From assembly GCF_020400655.1 (NCBI RefSeq), contig NZ_JAINRC010000011.1, positions 124,001 to 188,000 of the forward strand: a DNA stretch of 64,000 nt, written 5' to 3'. Shown here in pieces: positions 9,440-18,266 of this stretch (position 1 is the first letter of the stretch; every line of letters begins with the position of its first letter). The position numbers were made by a program, and so were the translations under genes. The notes under the pieces are model-generated. The model had not been told where the DNA came from, made no database searches, and saw nothing but the letters and a program-made list of their open reading frames with translations. The stretch is from Streptomyces spinosus. GTDB lineage: Bacteria; Actinomycetota; Actinomycetes; Streptomycetales; Streptomycetaceae.

Positions 9440-9703
9440 ATGCAGCAGGACAAGCACCCCGACTACCACCCCGTGGTCTTCCGGGACCGCGCCGCCGGAT
9501 ACGCCTTCCTGACCCGGTCCACCGCGCGGAGCGAGCAGACCATCGAGTGGGACGACGGCCAGACCTACCCGGTGATCGACGTGGAGATCTCCTCGGAGAG
9601 CCACCCCTTCTACACGGGCAGGGCCCGCACGGTCGACACCGAGGGCCGCATCGCCCGCTTCGAGCGCCGGTACGGTGCGGCGGACGCGGGCGAGGCCACC
9701 TGA
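9440..9703 (+). CDS. rpmE2: 50S ribosomal protein L31, type B
   Basis: An 87-residue protein with the type B hallmarks MQQDKHPDYHPVVFRD and ISSESHPFYTG. It has no cysteines at all, so it lacks the zinc-binding CxxC pair of type A L31. In bacteria with both forms the zinc-free version replaces the zinc form on ribosomes under zinc starvation and is usually repressed by Zur. An AGGAG site precedes the ATG. I see no Zur-box-like AT-rich palindrome in the 51 bases upstream, so regulation may come from a promoter before the DUF5709 gene. Confidence 0.93.
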   Translation: MQQDKHPDYHPVVFRDRAAGYAFLTRSTARSEQTIEWDDGQTYPVIDVEISSESHPFYTGRARTVDTEGRIARFERRYGAADAGEAT

Positions 9704-9735
9704 CAAGGCGGGCCTTCCCACTCCTCGGGGCCCCC

Positions 9736-10530
9736 TCAGATCAGGTTGAGGGCGGCGGCGCAGCCCGCTCCCCCGAGCAGCATGAACGCCGGCATCAGCA
9801 CCTTCAGCTCCACCCAGCTGCCCGCCCGGAACCGCATCGCCTTCGGCGGCCCCAGCGGGTACCAGCGCTTGCGCCCGACCGGGATCGGCCACAGGATCGG
9901 GCAGCCGGACACGGTCAGCGCGTCCCCGATGTCGTGCACCAGCGCGCCCAGCACGATCGGCAGTCCCAGCCAGAGGTACTCCTGGCCGGGCTCGGTGAAC
10001 AGCCAGTCCGAGCCGTTGCCCGGCTTGTCCAGCACGCCCGCCAGGATCCACGCGCTGGTCGCCGCCAGCAACCAGACCAGGACATCGCTGCTGGAACCCC
10101 GCGCCGCCCGCCACAGCAGACCTTCGATGGCGAGCACCATGTGAGCGAACAGGATCGCCAGGACCGCCCAGCGGCCCCCGGTGATCGCTGCGGCAGAGCA
10201 GCCGGCGCCGATCAGGACGGCCCACAGCCAGGTGTGCGTCAGTGTGCGGTGCCCGCCGGAGCGACGCGGGTCGCCCTGCTTCCTGGTCGCCTTGTAGACG
10301 GCGTACGACAGCTTGTCCACGATCTCGCAGAGCCAGCGGGAGAGCGGGCCGAAGGCCCGGGAGATGGTGGCGGCCTTGTGGTCGAGGTCCGGGGCGAGTG
10401 CGGCACCGGCGCAGATCAGGGCACCGGAAAGGAGGACCGGCCAGGGCATCGGATGTCCCGCCGCCGCGGTGGCGGCTCCGACGCCGAGCCAGGCCGCGGC
10501 CCCCGACAGTGAGTGTGCTGGTCCCATCAT
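9736..10530 (-). CDS. YdjM/DUF457-type membrane metal-dependent hydrolase
   Basis: A 264-residue integral membrane protein. I chose the ATG at 10530 (MMGPAHSLSGAAAWLG), because this family starts close to the conserved His of that segment; an ATG at 10548 adds six residues. Conserved polar groups are LAPDLDHKAATISR, SGGHRTLTHTW and LGALVHDIGDALT, the His/Asp sites used to call it a metal-dependent hydrolase. Several hydrophobic helices separate them. The family is known from E. coli YdjM, an SOS-regulated inner membrane protein. Substrate unknown. It is divergent from the helicase gene. Confidence 0.8.
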   Translation of the reverse strand: MMGPAHSLSGAAAWLGVGAATAAAGHPMPWPVLLSGALICAGAALAPDLDHKAATISRAFGPLSRWLCEIVDKLSYAVYKATRKQGDPRRSGGHRTLTHTWLWAVLIGAGCSAAAITGGRWAVLAILFAHMVLAIEGLLWRAARGSSSDVLVWLLAATSAWILAGVLDKPGNGSDWLFTEPGQEYLWLGLPIVLGALVHDIGDALTVSGCPILWPIPVGRKRWYPLGPPKAMRFRAGSWVELKVLMPAFMLLGGAGCAAALNLI

Positions 10531-10675
10531 GGCCGCTTCCCGCCCCATTCCTCATGTGCCGCTGACCAGTTGACCTGGTGCGCTGACGCCGCGTCGGCGA
10601 CACAGCGTAGCGTTCATGATCTTCGCATCCCCAGCCGATTCCCCGGTCGGGCTCGAGGCCAGGCAAGATGGGGGC

Positions 10676-13189
10676 GTGACCCTCATCGATCAGCTGCCGC
10701 CGACCGCCGACCCCGACGCCCTGTACGAAGCCTTCGAGTCGTGGGCGCAGGAGCGCGGCCTCACCCTCTACCCCCACCAGGAGGAGGCGCTGATCGAGGT
10801 GGTCTCCGGGGCGAACGTGATCGTCTCGACGCCCACCGGCTCCGGCAAGAGCATGATCGCCGCCGGCGCGCACTTCGCCGCGCTGGCCCGGGACGAGGTC
10901 ACCTTCTACACGGCACCGATCAAGGCGCTGGTGTCGGAGAAGTTCTTCGAGCTGTGCAAGATCTTCGGCACCGAGAACGTCGGCATGCTCACCGGCGACG
11001 CCTCCGTGAACGCCGACGCGCCCGTCATCTGCTGCACCGCCGAGGTGCTGGCGTCGATCGCGCTGCGTGACGGCAAGGACGCGGACGTCGGCCAGGTCGT
11101 CATGGACGAGTTCCACTTCTACGCGGAGGGTGATCGCGGCTGGGCCTGGCAGATCCCGCTGCTGGAACTGCCGCAGGCGCAGTTCATCCTGATGTCGGCC
11201 ACTCTGGGCGACGTGTCCTTCTTCGAGAAGGACCTCACCCGCCGCACCGGCCGCCCCACCTCGGTGGTCCGTTCGGCGACCCGCCCGGTGCCCCTCTCCT
11301 ACGAGTACAGGCTGACCCCGCTCACCGAGACGCTCACCGACCTGCTGGAGACCAAGCAGGCGCCGGTGTACATCGTGCACTTCACACAGGCGCAGGCCGT
11401 GGAGCGGGCGCAGGCGCTCATGAGCATCAACATGTGCTCCCGTGAGGAGAAGGACCGGATCGCCGAGTTGATCGGCAACTTCCGCTTCACGACCAAGTTC
11501 GGCCGTAACCTCTCCCGTTACGTCCGGCACGGCATCGGTGTGCACCACGCCGGCATGCTGCCCAAGTACCGGCGCCTGGTGGAGAAGCTCGCCCAGGCCG
11601 GTCTGCTCAAGGTCATCTGCGGCACGGACACGCTCGGTGTGGGCGTCAACGTGCCGATCCGCACGGTGCTCTTCACCGCGCTGACCAAGTACGACGGCAG
11701 CCGGGTGCGCACGCTGCGGGCCCGTGAGTTCCACCAGATCGCGGGCCGGGCCGGCCGGGCCGGCTTCGACACGGCGGGGCTCGTGGTCGCGCAGGCGCCG
11801 GAGCACGTCATCGAGAACGAGAAGGCGCTGGCGAAGGCGGGCGACGACCCGAAGAAGCGGCGCAAGGTGGTCCGCAAGAAGGCGCCGGAGGGCTTCGTCG
11901 GCTGGACGGAGAACACCTTCCAGAAGCTGATCGAGTCGGAGCCGGAGCCTCTGACGTCGCGGTTCCGGGTGACGCACACGATGCTGCTCTCCGTGATCGC
12001 CCGGCCGGGCAACGCCTTCGAGGCGATGCGTCATCTCCTGGAGGACAACCACGAGCCGCGCCGGCAGCAGTTGCGGCACATCCGCCGGGCGATCGCGATC
12101 TACCGGTCGCTGCTGGACGGCGGAATCGTGGAGAAGCTGGACAAGCCGGATGCCGAGGGCCGCATCGTGCGGCTCACGGTCGACCTCCAGCAGGACTTCG
12201 CGCTGAACCAGCCGCTGTCCACGTTCGCCCTGGCCGCGTTCGAACTCCTCGACCCGGAGTCGCCGTCCTACGCGCTGGACATGGTCTCCGTCGTCGAATC
12301 CACTCTGGACGACCCCCGGCAGATCCTCGTCGCCCAGCAGAACAAGGCGCGCGGCGAGGCCGTGGCGGCGATGAAGGCGGACGGCGTCGAGTACGAGGAG
12401 CGCATGGAGCGCCTCCAGGACGTCACGTACCCGAAGCCGCTGGAAGAGCTGCTCTTCCACGCGTACAACACCTACCGCAAGAGCCACCCGTGGGTAGGCG
12501 ACCACCCGCTGTCGCCCAAGTCGGTGGTCCGGGACATGTACGAGCGGGCGCTGTCCTTCACCGAGCTGGTGTCCTTCTACGAGCTGGCCCGCACCGAGGG
12601 CATCGTGCTGCGCTACCTCGCCAGCGCCTACAAGACCCTGGACCACACCATCCCGGACGACCTGAAGTCCGAGGATCTCCAGGATCTGATCGAGTGGCTG
12701 GGCGAGATGGTGCGCCAGGTGGACTCCAGCCTGCTGGACGAGTGGGAGCAGCTCGCCAACCCGGAGGAGATGACCGCCGAGGAGGCCCAGGAGAAGGCGG
12801 ACGAGGTCAAGCCGGTCACCACCAACGCCCGCGCCTTCCGCGTCCTGGTCCGCAACGCCATGTTCCGCCGCGTGGAGCTGGCCGCCCTGGACCAGGTCGA
12901 GGAACTGGGCGAGCTGGACGCCGAGTCCGGATGGGACGCCGAGGCGTGGGGCGAGGCGATGGACAGGTACTGGGACGAGTACGACGACCTCGGCACCGGG
13001 CCCGACGCCCGGGGCCCCAAGCTGCTGGTCATCAAGGAGGAGCCGGAGAACGGCCTCTGGCGGGTACGGCAGATCTTCGACGACCCGAACGGCGACCACG
13101 ACTGGGGCATCAGCGCCGAGATCGACCTCGCGGCTTCCGACGCCGAGGGGCGTGCGGTCGTCCGCGTCACCGACGTCGGCCAGCTGTGA
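10676..13189 (+). CDS. DEAD/DEAH-box helicase with DUF3516 C-terminus
   Basis: An 837-residue superfamily 2 helicase. I prefer the GTG at 10676 (VTLIDQLPPTADPDAL), which follows a purine-rich GATGGGGG; an in-frame ATG at 10616 adds 20 poorly conserved residues. Motif I is STPTGSGKS near residue 54, motif II is DEFH near 143, motif III SAT follows, and motif VI is HQIAGRAGRAG near 352. The C-terminal half, with basic DDPKKRRKVVRKKAPEGF and acidic stretches, fits DUF3516, found with actinobacterial helicases of this type. It resembles RNA-type Ski2 helicases, so a role in RNA metabolism is possible; this is inference. Confidence 0.87.
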   Translation: MTLIDQLPPTADPDALYEAFESWAQERGLTLYPHQEEALIEVVSGANVIVSTPTGSGKSMIAAGAHFAALARDEVTFYTAPIKALVSEKFFELCKIFGTENVGMLTGDASVNADAPVICCTAEVLASIALRDGKDADVGQVVMDEFHFYAEGDRGWAWQIPLLELPQAQFILMSATLGDVSFFEKDLTRRTGRPTSVVRSATRPVPLSYEYRLTPLTETLTDLLETKQAPVYIVHFTQAQAVERAQALMSINMCSREEKDRIAELIGNFRFTTKFGRNLSRYVRHGIGVHHAGMLPKYRRLVEKLAQAGLLKVICGTDTLGVGVNVPIRTVLFTALTKYDGSRVRTLRAREFHQIAGRAGRAGFDTAGLVVAQAPEHVIENEKALAKAGDDPKKRRKVVRKKAPEGFVGWTENTFQKLIESEPEPLTSRFRVTHTMLLSVIARPGNAFEAMRHLLEDNHEPRRQQLRHIRRAIAIYRSLLDGGIVEKLDKPDAEGRIVRLTVDLQQDFALNQPLSTFALAAFELLDPESPSYALDMVSVVESTLDDPRQILVAQQNKARGEAVAAMKADGVEYEERMERLQDVTYPKPLEELLFHAYNTYRKSHPWVGDHPLSPKSVVRDMYERALSFTELVSFYELARTEGIVLRYLASAYKTLDHTIPDDLKSEDLQDLIEWLGEMVRQVDSSLLDEWEQLANPEEMTAEEAQEKADEVKPVTTNARAFRVLVRNAMFRRVELAALDQVEELGELDAESGWDAEAWGEAMDRYWDEYDDLGTGPDARGPKLLVIKEEPENGLWRVRQIFDDPNGDHDWGISAEIDLAASDAEGRAVVRVTDVGQL

Positions 13190-13229
13190 GCCGTCCCCGG
13201 CCCGTGGCATGCCAAGGAGAATCCCACTG

Positions 13230-14096
13230 ATGACGAATCCGGCCGAGAGACTGGTCGACCTCCTCGACCTGGAGCAGATAGAGGTCAACATCTTCCGTGG
13301 CCGCAGCCCGCAGGAGTCCCTGCAACGGGTCTTCGGCGGACAGGTGGCCGGACAGGCGCTGGTCGCCGCCGGCCGCACCACGGACGGCGAGCGCCCGGTG
13401 CACTCGCTGCACGCGTACTTCCTGCGCCCGGGCCGGCCGGGCGTGCCGATCGTGTACCAGGTGGAGCGGGTCCGCGACGGACGCTCCTTCACGACGCGCC
13501 GGGTCACGGCCGTGCAGCAGGGCCGCACGATCTTCAATCTGACCGCCTCCTTTCACAAGCCTGAGGAAGGACCGTTCGAGCACCAGCTGCCGCCGGCCCG
13601 CGAGGTGCCGGACCCCGAGTCGCTGCCGACGGTGTCCGAGGAGATCCGCAAGCACCTGGGGGCCTTGCCGGAGCAGCTGGAGCGGATGGCGCGCCGCCAG
13701 CCGTTCGACATCCGGTACGTCGACCGGCTGCGCTGGAACGCCGAGGAGATCGAGGGCGCCGAGCCGCGCAGCGCCGTGTGGATGCGCGCGGTCGGCCCGC
13801 TCGGTGACGACCCGCTGGTCCACACGTGCGCGCTGACCTACGCGAGCGACATGACCCTCCTGGACGCGGTGCGCCTGCCGGTGGAGCCCCTGTGGGGGCC
13901 GCGGAACTTCGACATGGCCTCGCTAGACCACGCCATGTGGTTCCACCGGCCGTTCCGCGCGGACGAGTGGTTCCTGTACGACCAGGAGTCGCCGATCGCC
14001 ACCGGCGGCCGTGGGCTGGCCCGTGGGCGCATCTACGACCTGGAGGGCCGACTGCTCGTCTCGGTCGTGCAGGAGGGACTGTTCCGGGCCCTGTAG
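13230..14096 (+). CDS. tesB: Acyl-CoA thioesterase II
   Basis: A 288-residue double hot-dog protein beginning at the ATG at 13230, preceded by AAGGAGA. Recognisable TesB blocks are IFRGRSPQESLQRVFGGQ, VHSLHAYFLRPG, RVRDGRSFTTRRVTAVQQG and, near the end, DHAMWFHRPFRADEW. The enzyme hydrolyses medium and long acyl-CoA to free fatty acid and CoA in the cytoplasm. Length matches the family. It lies 40 bases after the helicase gene on the same strand and ends convergently with the next gene, with a small hairpin (14106-14123) between. Confidence 0.93.
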   Translation: MTNPAERLVDLLDLEQIEVNIFRGRSPQESLQRVFGGQVAGQALVAAGRTTDGERPVHSLHAYFLRPGRPGVPIVYQVERVRDGRSFTTRRVTAVQQGRTIFNLTASFHKPEEGPFEHQLPPAREVPDPESLPTVSEEIRKHLGALPEQLERMARRQPFDIRYVDRLRWNAEEIEGAEPRSAVWMRAVGPLGDDPLVHTCALTYASDMTLLDAVRLPVEPLWGPRNFDMASLDHAMWFHRPFRADEWFLYDQESPIATGGRGLARGRIYDLEGRLLVSVVQEGLFRAL

Positions 14097-14123
14097 CAGC
14101 GGGCGACAGCCGTGCCTGGCTGT

Positions 14124-15473
14124 TCAGACTCGCGCGGGCGGTGCCGGCCGTGCGTTTCTGCGCCGTAGCCAGGACCGCAGACCGCGGGACGAGGGCGGCG
14201 GAAGGGGCTGCGCCGGCTCGTGCTCGCGAGGGGGCGGTGGCACCGTCGGCCGCGCGGCCGGCTCCCGCGGAACGGCGTACCGGCGGGGCAGCACCCGCGG
14301 CCCGGGGTGCCGCACGGCCGACTCCGTGGGTGCCGTCGCCGCCGCCATGAGCTGTGCCGCCACCGACTCGGGAAGCCGCGTCCGCATCCGCAGGACGCGG
14401 GGTCCCGACTCCGCTGGGCGCGCCGCCGGCTGCGGATGCCGTACCTCCGGCTCCGGGACCGGTGCCGCCGTTTCCCGAGACGGTGGGGTCTCACGCACGG
14501 AGTCCGGACCCTGTGCGGCGGACTTCGAAGACGGCGCCGCCAACTTGGCGAGCGCAGCTGTTGAATCGAGAGAGGGTGCCGCAGGCTCCCGCGACCTCGT
14601 CGCCTCTTCCGTGTGCCGGGTGACCGTCCGTGCCATCGGCGGGATGGGGCGTGCCACCGCTCGCATCGCCGGTGGTACCCGGTGGATGGTCGGGCGCGGG
14701 GCCGGCGAGATGTCCCGGGCCTCCTCGACCGAGCGCGCCAACTCGCATCGCAGCCAGCCAACCTCGTCCGCGTCCTGTGCCGTCGTGATCCGCTCGGTAA
14801 GACGAGCGGAAGGAGACCCCGGCGCACCGGGCCCTGGTGACACGGGCCGAAACCGCTCCAGGTGGGCACGCTCGTAGGGATGCTTGACGACATCGGCGAC
14901 CTCGACCGGCGCCAGGAACGCGGCCACGGCTGCGGCGCGGGCCCACGGGTCCTCGGCCTGCCGCAGCAGGAATCCGACCTGTCGTGCGCGCCAGTTGCGT
15001 GCCCGCAGATCCGTCCCCGTCGCCAGCTGGCCCCGGAGGGTCTCGGGCGTACGCCCCTTGAGCAGGTGTGCGTGCTCTGGGCTCGTCGTGAACTGGCGGA
15101 GTTCTTCCGCGAGATAGAGCCAGACCACGGCGCGGTAACGGTTGAGGTAGTACTTCACGGGCACGAGCAGGCCCAGGCGGGCGAGCCGGGTGAACCGGCC
15201 GGCCGGGATCTCCATGAGGGCGGCGCCCTCCGCCGTACCCACGACTCGCACCCGTTCGCGGAGGGACTCGGGGAAGCCGTCCTGAGTCCGCAGGCGCTCG
15301 ATCTCCGCCTGCTCCACACGCCGGCCTCCTCCACCGCCCTCGTCGGGCACGGTGCGGATGCGGCCGAGTTGGACGGCGAGGTCGAACTCGACTCGCTTGA
15401 GCCCCAGTTCACGAGCGGCACGGCTCGGCGTGCAGGTACCGGGGCGGGTGGGGTCGAAGGTGCTTGCCGACAT
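14124..15473 (-). CDS. DUF6397-like protein, function unknown
   Basis: A 449-residue protein. The N-terminus (TPSRAARELGLKRVEFD, then VEQAEIERLRTQDGFPESLRERV) looks like a MerR-type or helix-turn-helix DNA-reading segment. Next is a conserved block with FTRLARLGLLVPVKYYLNRY and AVVWLYLAEELRQF. From about residue 215 it becomes Pro/Ala/Arg-rich low complexity and ends with a basic tail (RRRNARPAPPARV). I recall this as the Streptomyces DUF6397 family but am not certain. No export signal or enzyme motif is visible; a DNA-associated role is only a guess. Confidence 0.6.
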   Translation of the reverse strand: MSASTFDPTRPGTCTPSRAARELGLKRVEFDLAVQLGRIRTVPDEGGGGGRRVEQAEIERLRTQDGFPESLRERVRVVGTAEGAALMEIPAGRFTRLARLGLLVPVKYYLNRYRAVVWLYLAEELRQFTTSPEHAHLLKGRTPETLRGQLATGTDLRARNWRARQVGFLLRQAEDPWARAAAVAAFLAPVEVADVVKHPYERAHLERFRPVSPGPGAPGSPSARLTERITTAQDADEVGWLRCELARSVEEARDISPAPRPTIHRVPPAMRAVARPIPPMARTVTRHTEEATRSREPAAPSLDSTAALAKLAAPSSKSAAQGPDSVRETPPSRETAAPVPEPEVRHPQPAARPAESGPRVLRMRTRLPESVAAQLMAAATAPTESAVRHPGPRVLPRRYAVPREPAARPTVPPPPREHEPAQPLPPPSSRGLRSWLRRRNARPAPPARV

Positions 15474-15597
15474 GGTGTACTCCCCCGTGGAGTCGGTGGC
15501 TCACGCCCTGTACGTGCGCCGTGCACCCACCGTAACCGCTTCGACGCGCTTCGTGGCGAGCCTGTGGATAACTCCACGGGACAGGGAAAGCAGCAGG

Positions 15598-16011
15598 TCA
15601 CAGGTCTGTGGTGGGAGGCCTCTCAGGTTTTCTGGCGTCGATGCCGAGGTGTTCGCCGACCCGGTTGACGAGCAGCGTCATCTCGTAGGCGATCTGGCCG
15701 ATGTCGACCTGGGCCCCGCTGAGTACGCACAGACAGCTCCCGGCGCCGGCCGCGGTCACGAACAGCACGGCGTCGTCATACTCGATCATCGTCTGCCGCA
15801 CCCTGCCCGCGCCGAAGTGGCGTCCCGAGCCCTTGGCCAGGCTGTGCAGCCCGGATGCCACGGCTGCGAGGTGTTCCGCGTCCTCGCGGCGTAAGCCCGT
15901 GCTCGCCGCGGTGACCAGTCCGTCGTTCGACAGGACGAGCGCGTGACGTACGTGGTCCACCCGCTCGGTCAGATCGTCCAGGAGCCAGCCGAGACCCTGG
16001 TTCTGCGCCAT
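15598..16011 (-). CDS. Roadblock/LC7-domain protein, orphan CvnB paralogue
   Basis: A 137-residue protein starting at the ATG at 16011. It is a single roadblock/LC7 domain (WLLDDLTERVDHVRHALVLS, EDAEHLAAVASGLHSLAK, RQTMIEYDDAVLFVTAAG). It is strikingly close to the conservon CvnB 1.8 kb away (17829-18266). Such proteins act with a membrane sensor kinase and a small Ras-like GTPase. Here no kinase, DUF742 or GTPase gene adjoins it, so it may be an orphan that competes with or replaces CvnB. It is divergent from the PPOX gene. Confidence 0.88.
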   Translation of the reverse strand: MAQNQGLGWLLDDLTERVDHVRHALVLSNDGLVTAASTGLRREDAEHLAAVASGLHSLAKGSGRHFGAGRVRQTMIEYDDAVLFVTAAGAGSCLCVLSGAQVDIGQIAYEMTLLVNRVGEHLGIDARKPERPPTTDL

Positions 16012-16102
16012 GTCCGTCTCCCCGTGTGATGTCTCCCCCTGGCTGGAGGAACTCCCCGCCAGCCTTCCCCACGACCGGCACGCGGGCAAGGAGGATGGGC
16101 CC

Positions 16103-16531
16103 ATGGCAGAGAAGATGACCGATGAGGAATGGCGGGCGTTCGTCCTGGACGGCACGCGCACCGCCAAGCTCTCCACCGTCCGCGCCGACGGGAGCCCGCA
16201 CGTGGCTCCGATCTGGTTCCTGCTGGACGGGGACGAGTTGGTGTTCAACACCGGCAAGGACACGGCGAAGGGGCGCAATCTGGCCCGTGACGGAAGGGTG
16301 GCCCTGTGCGTGGACGACGACCGTCCGCCGTTCCACTTCGTGGTGCTGAACGGCCGCGCCCGGTTGTCGGAGGATCTGGCCGAGGTGCGTCTGTGGGCGA
16401 CCCGGATCGCCGCCCGGTACATGGGTGAGGACCGCGCCGAGGAGTACGGTGCCCGCAACGGCGTACCGGGGGAGCTGCTGGTCCGCGTGACCATCGACAA
16501 GGTACTGGCCATGCGGGACGTCGCGGGTTGA
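16103..16531 (+). CDS. PPOX-class F420-dependent oxidoreductase
   Basis: A 142-residue split-barrel flavin/deazaflavin-binding protein. The ATG at 16103 follows a strong AAGGAGG site. Typical segments are AKLSTVRADGSPHVAPIWF, ELVFNTGKDTAKGRNLARDG and VALCVDDDRPPFHFVVLNG. The TIGR03618-type family binds F420, FMN or similar cofactors and reduces diverse small molecules; the physiological substrate is unknown here. It is convergent with cvnD, only 9 bases between stops. Confidence 0.85.
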   Translation: MAEKMTDEEWRAFVLDGTRTAKLSTVRADGSPHVAPIWFLLDGDELVFNTGKDTAKGRNLARDGRVALCVDDDRPPFHFVVLNGRARLSEDLAEVRLWATRIAARYMGEDRAEEYGARNGVPGELLVRVTIDKVLAMRDVAG

Positions 16532-16540
16532 GCGGCGGGC

Positions 16541-17143
16541 TCAGCCGACCGAGTCCAGGAGCCGGGCGGTGTGCATCCGCCCGGCGTACTCGACGAGCCT
16601 GATCAGCACCTCCTTGCCGGAGTCGCGGTCGCGCGCGTCGCACAGCACCACGGGTGTGCCGCGGTCGAGATCGAGTGCCCTGGAGACGTCGGGGGCACCG
16701 TAGGAGCGGGCTCCCGTGAAGCAGTTGACGGCCACCACGAACGGGATGCGCCGGTGCTCGAAGTAGTCGACGGCCGGGAAGCAGTCCTCCAGACGCCGGG
16801 TGTCGGCGAGGACCACGGCGCCGAGGGCGCCCTGGGCCAGTTCGTCCCACAGGAACCAGAAGCGGTCCTGTCCCGGTGTGCCGAACAGGTAGAGCGAGAG
16901 GCCGGAACGGATGGTGATGCGGCCGAAGTCCATGGCCACGGTGGTGGTGACCTTGTGGTCCACGCCGTCGGTGTCGTCGACCAGTTGGCCCGCTTCGCTG
17001 AGCAGTTCCTCGGTGCGCAGCGGCCGGATCTCGCTGACGGCCCCCACCAGGGTCGTCTTGCCGACGCCGAAGCCACCGGCGACCAGTATCTTCAGTGCCA
17101 GGGCGGAGGTGTCGCCGACGGTGTCGGTGTGCTCGGAGACCAT
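16541..17143 (-). CDS. cvnD: Conservon GTP-binding protein CvnD
   Basis: A 200-residue Ras/MglA-like GTPase. The P-loop is GGFGVGKTT near residue 24, followed by VSEIRPLRTEELLSEAG and the switch-II-like FGTPGQDRFWFLWDEL. The guanine specificity region reads VAVNCFTGAR. The ATG at 17143 follows GAGAGAAGTG. In conservons CvnD is the output switch of a membrane-associated complex likened to eukaryotic G-protein-coupled systems. It is the last gene of the cluster but is separated from cvnC by 253 bases, unlike the tight spacing usual for this family. Confidence 0.92.
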   Translation of the reverse strand: MVSEHTDTVGDTSALALKILVAGGFGVGKTTLVGAVSEIRPLRTEELLSEAGQLVDDTDGVDHKVTTTVAMDFGRITIRSGLSLYLFGTPGQDRFWFLWDELAQGALGAVVLADTRRLEDCFPAVDYFEHRRIPFVVAVNCFTGARSYGAPDVSRALDLDRGTPVVLCDARDRDSGKEVLIRLVEYAGRMHTARLLDSVG

Positions 17144-17396
17144 GATCACTTCTCTCGGGAGGGCCGGCCGCGGCCGGCGTCCGCGTGGTCCGGGGGTGAA
17201 GGCAGCATCATGACAACGGGGACGCGGGTCGGGGCGATGGGACCGAAGTACACCTGATATGAGCGGCTCGCGCCCGATCGTTGACGCAATGCGCTCGGAT
17301 CGGACGGACCGCGACGCGGCCGGGCGTACGGATGCCGGCACGGCGCGGCCGACGGAGGTGTCCGGACGCTCGTCCGCGGTGCTCGCGGTCCCTCGG

Positions 17397-17810
17397 TCAC
17401 AGCGCTCGCAATCCCTCGATGACCTCGCGCAGGATCCGCTCGTCGGGCAGGTGCGCGGGTGGCACGGGGCGGCTGACGGTCACGCAGCCGAGTTCCAGGA
17501 GGTCCCCGAGCAGCACCCTGACCACGCCGACCGGAAGGTCCGCGTCCGCGGCGAGTTCGGCGACGGACTGGGTCTCCGGGCGGCACAGGTCGATCAGGGT
17601 CCGGTGCTCGGGGCCGAGCGCGGTGTCGTCGTCGAGCGCCGGTGCGGCGGGGTCGAGGGTGACCAGTGCGATCAGGTCGAAGCGCACTCCGGTCGGCCCC
17701 GGCTGGGTGCGGCCACCCGTCATGGCGTACGGGCGGACCAGGGGTCCGGCCTCGCCGTCGTACCACTGGCTGCCCGGCTCCCGGGGCTCGCCGGCAGGGT
17801 TCTCGGTCAT
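17397..17810 (-). CDS. cvnC: Conservon DUF742 protein CvnC
   Basis: A 137-residue DUF742 protein. Family features are VRPYAMTGGRTQPG, FDLIALVTL and a winged-helix-like second half (QSVAELAADADLPVGVVRVL, LLELGCVTVSRP, ending LREVIEGLRAL). The helix-turn-helix-like part suggests protein or DNA binding. It follows cvnB by 18 bases in the same direction, so they are surely one operon. It is thought to join the kinase-roadblock-GTPase complex at the membrane. Confidence 0.92.
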   Translation of the reverse strand: MTENPAGEPREPGSQWYDGEAGPLVRPYAMTGGRTQPGPTGVRFDLIALVTLDPAAPALDDDTALGPEHRTLIDLCRPETQSVAELAADADLPVGVVRVLLGDLLELGCVTVSRPVPPAHLPDERILREVIEGLRAL

Positions 17811-17828
17811 CGGTGCCGCCTTCCCGGC

Positions 17829-18266
17829 TCAGCCGGCGGCGGGGGGTTGCGTCGCGACGCGCGGCGCCGTGTGGAGGTGCTCGCCGACCTGTTTGACCAG
17901 GCGGGCCATCTCGTAGGCGACCAGCCCGATGTCGGCGGTGACCGCGGTGAGCAGGGCGAGGCAGGAACCGTCGCCGGCCGCGGCCACGAAGAGGAACGCG
18001 TCGTCCATCTCCACCATGGTCTGGCGCACTCCCCCCGCTCCGAAGTGCCGCCCCGCGCCCTTGGCGAGGCTGTTGAAGCCGGAGGCCACGGCGGCGAGGT
18101 GCTCGGCGTCCTCCCGCGCGAGGTCGGTGGAGGCGCCGACCGCCAGGCCGTCGTTGGAGAGCACGACGGCGTGCCGTACCTCGCGCACGCGTGTCACCAG
18201 GTCGTCGAGCAGCCAGTCCAGTTCGCCGGACCGCCGGCCGGTCCTCGGTGTCGGGTCCTGGATCAT
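17829..18266 (-). CDS. cvnB: Conservon roadblock protein CvnB
   Basis: A 145-residue roadblock/LC7 protein (LDWLLDDLVTRVREVRHAVV, LAREDAEHLAAVASGFNSL, MVEMDDAFLFVAAAG). Its ATG at 18266 overlaps the cvnA stop as ATGA, so translation is coupled. Roadblock proteins modulate Ras-like GTPases, here presumably CvnD. It is very similar to the orphan protein at 15598-16011. Confidence 0.93.
   Translation of the reverse strand: MIQDPTPRTGRRSGELDWLLDDLVTRVREVRHAVVLSNDGLAVGASTDLAREDAEHLAAVASGFNSLAKGAGRHFGAGGVRQTMVEMDDAFLFVAAAGDGSCLALLTAVTADIGLVAYEMARLVKQVGEHLHTAPRVATQPPAAG

Noticed and set aside
5762..13537. A 2591-codon open frame on the minus strand
   Set aside because: It runs antisense through an ABC gene, DUF5709, L31, a helicase and more. 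It is a by-product of GC-rich codon bias with no domain of its own.
14106..14123. Small hairpin ACAGCC/GGCTGT between tesB and the DUF6397-like gene
   Set aside because: A 6-bp stem without a T-run is too weak to list as a terminator.
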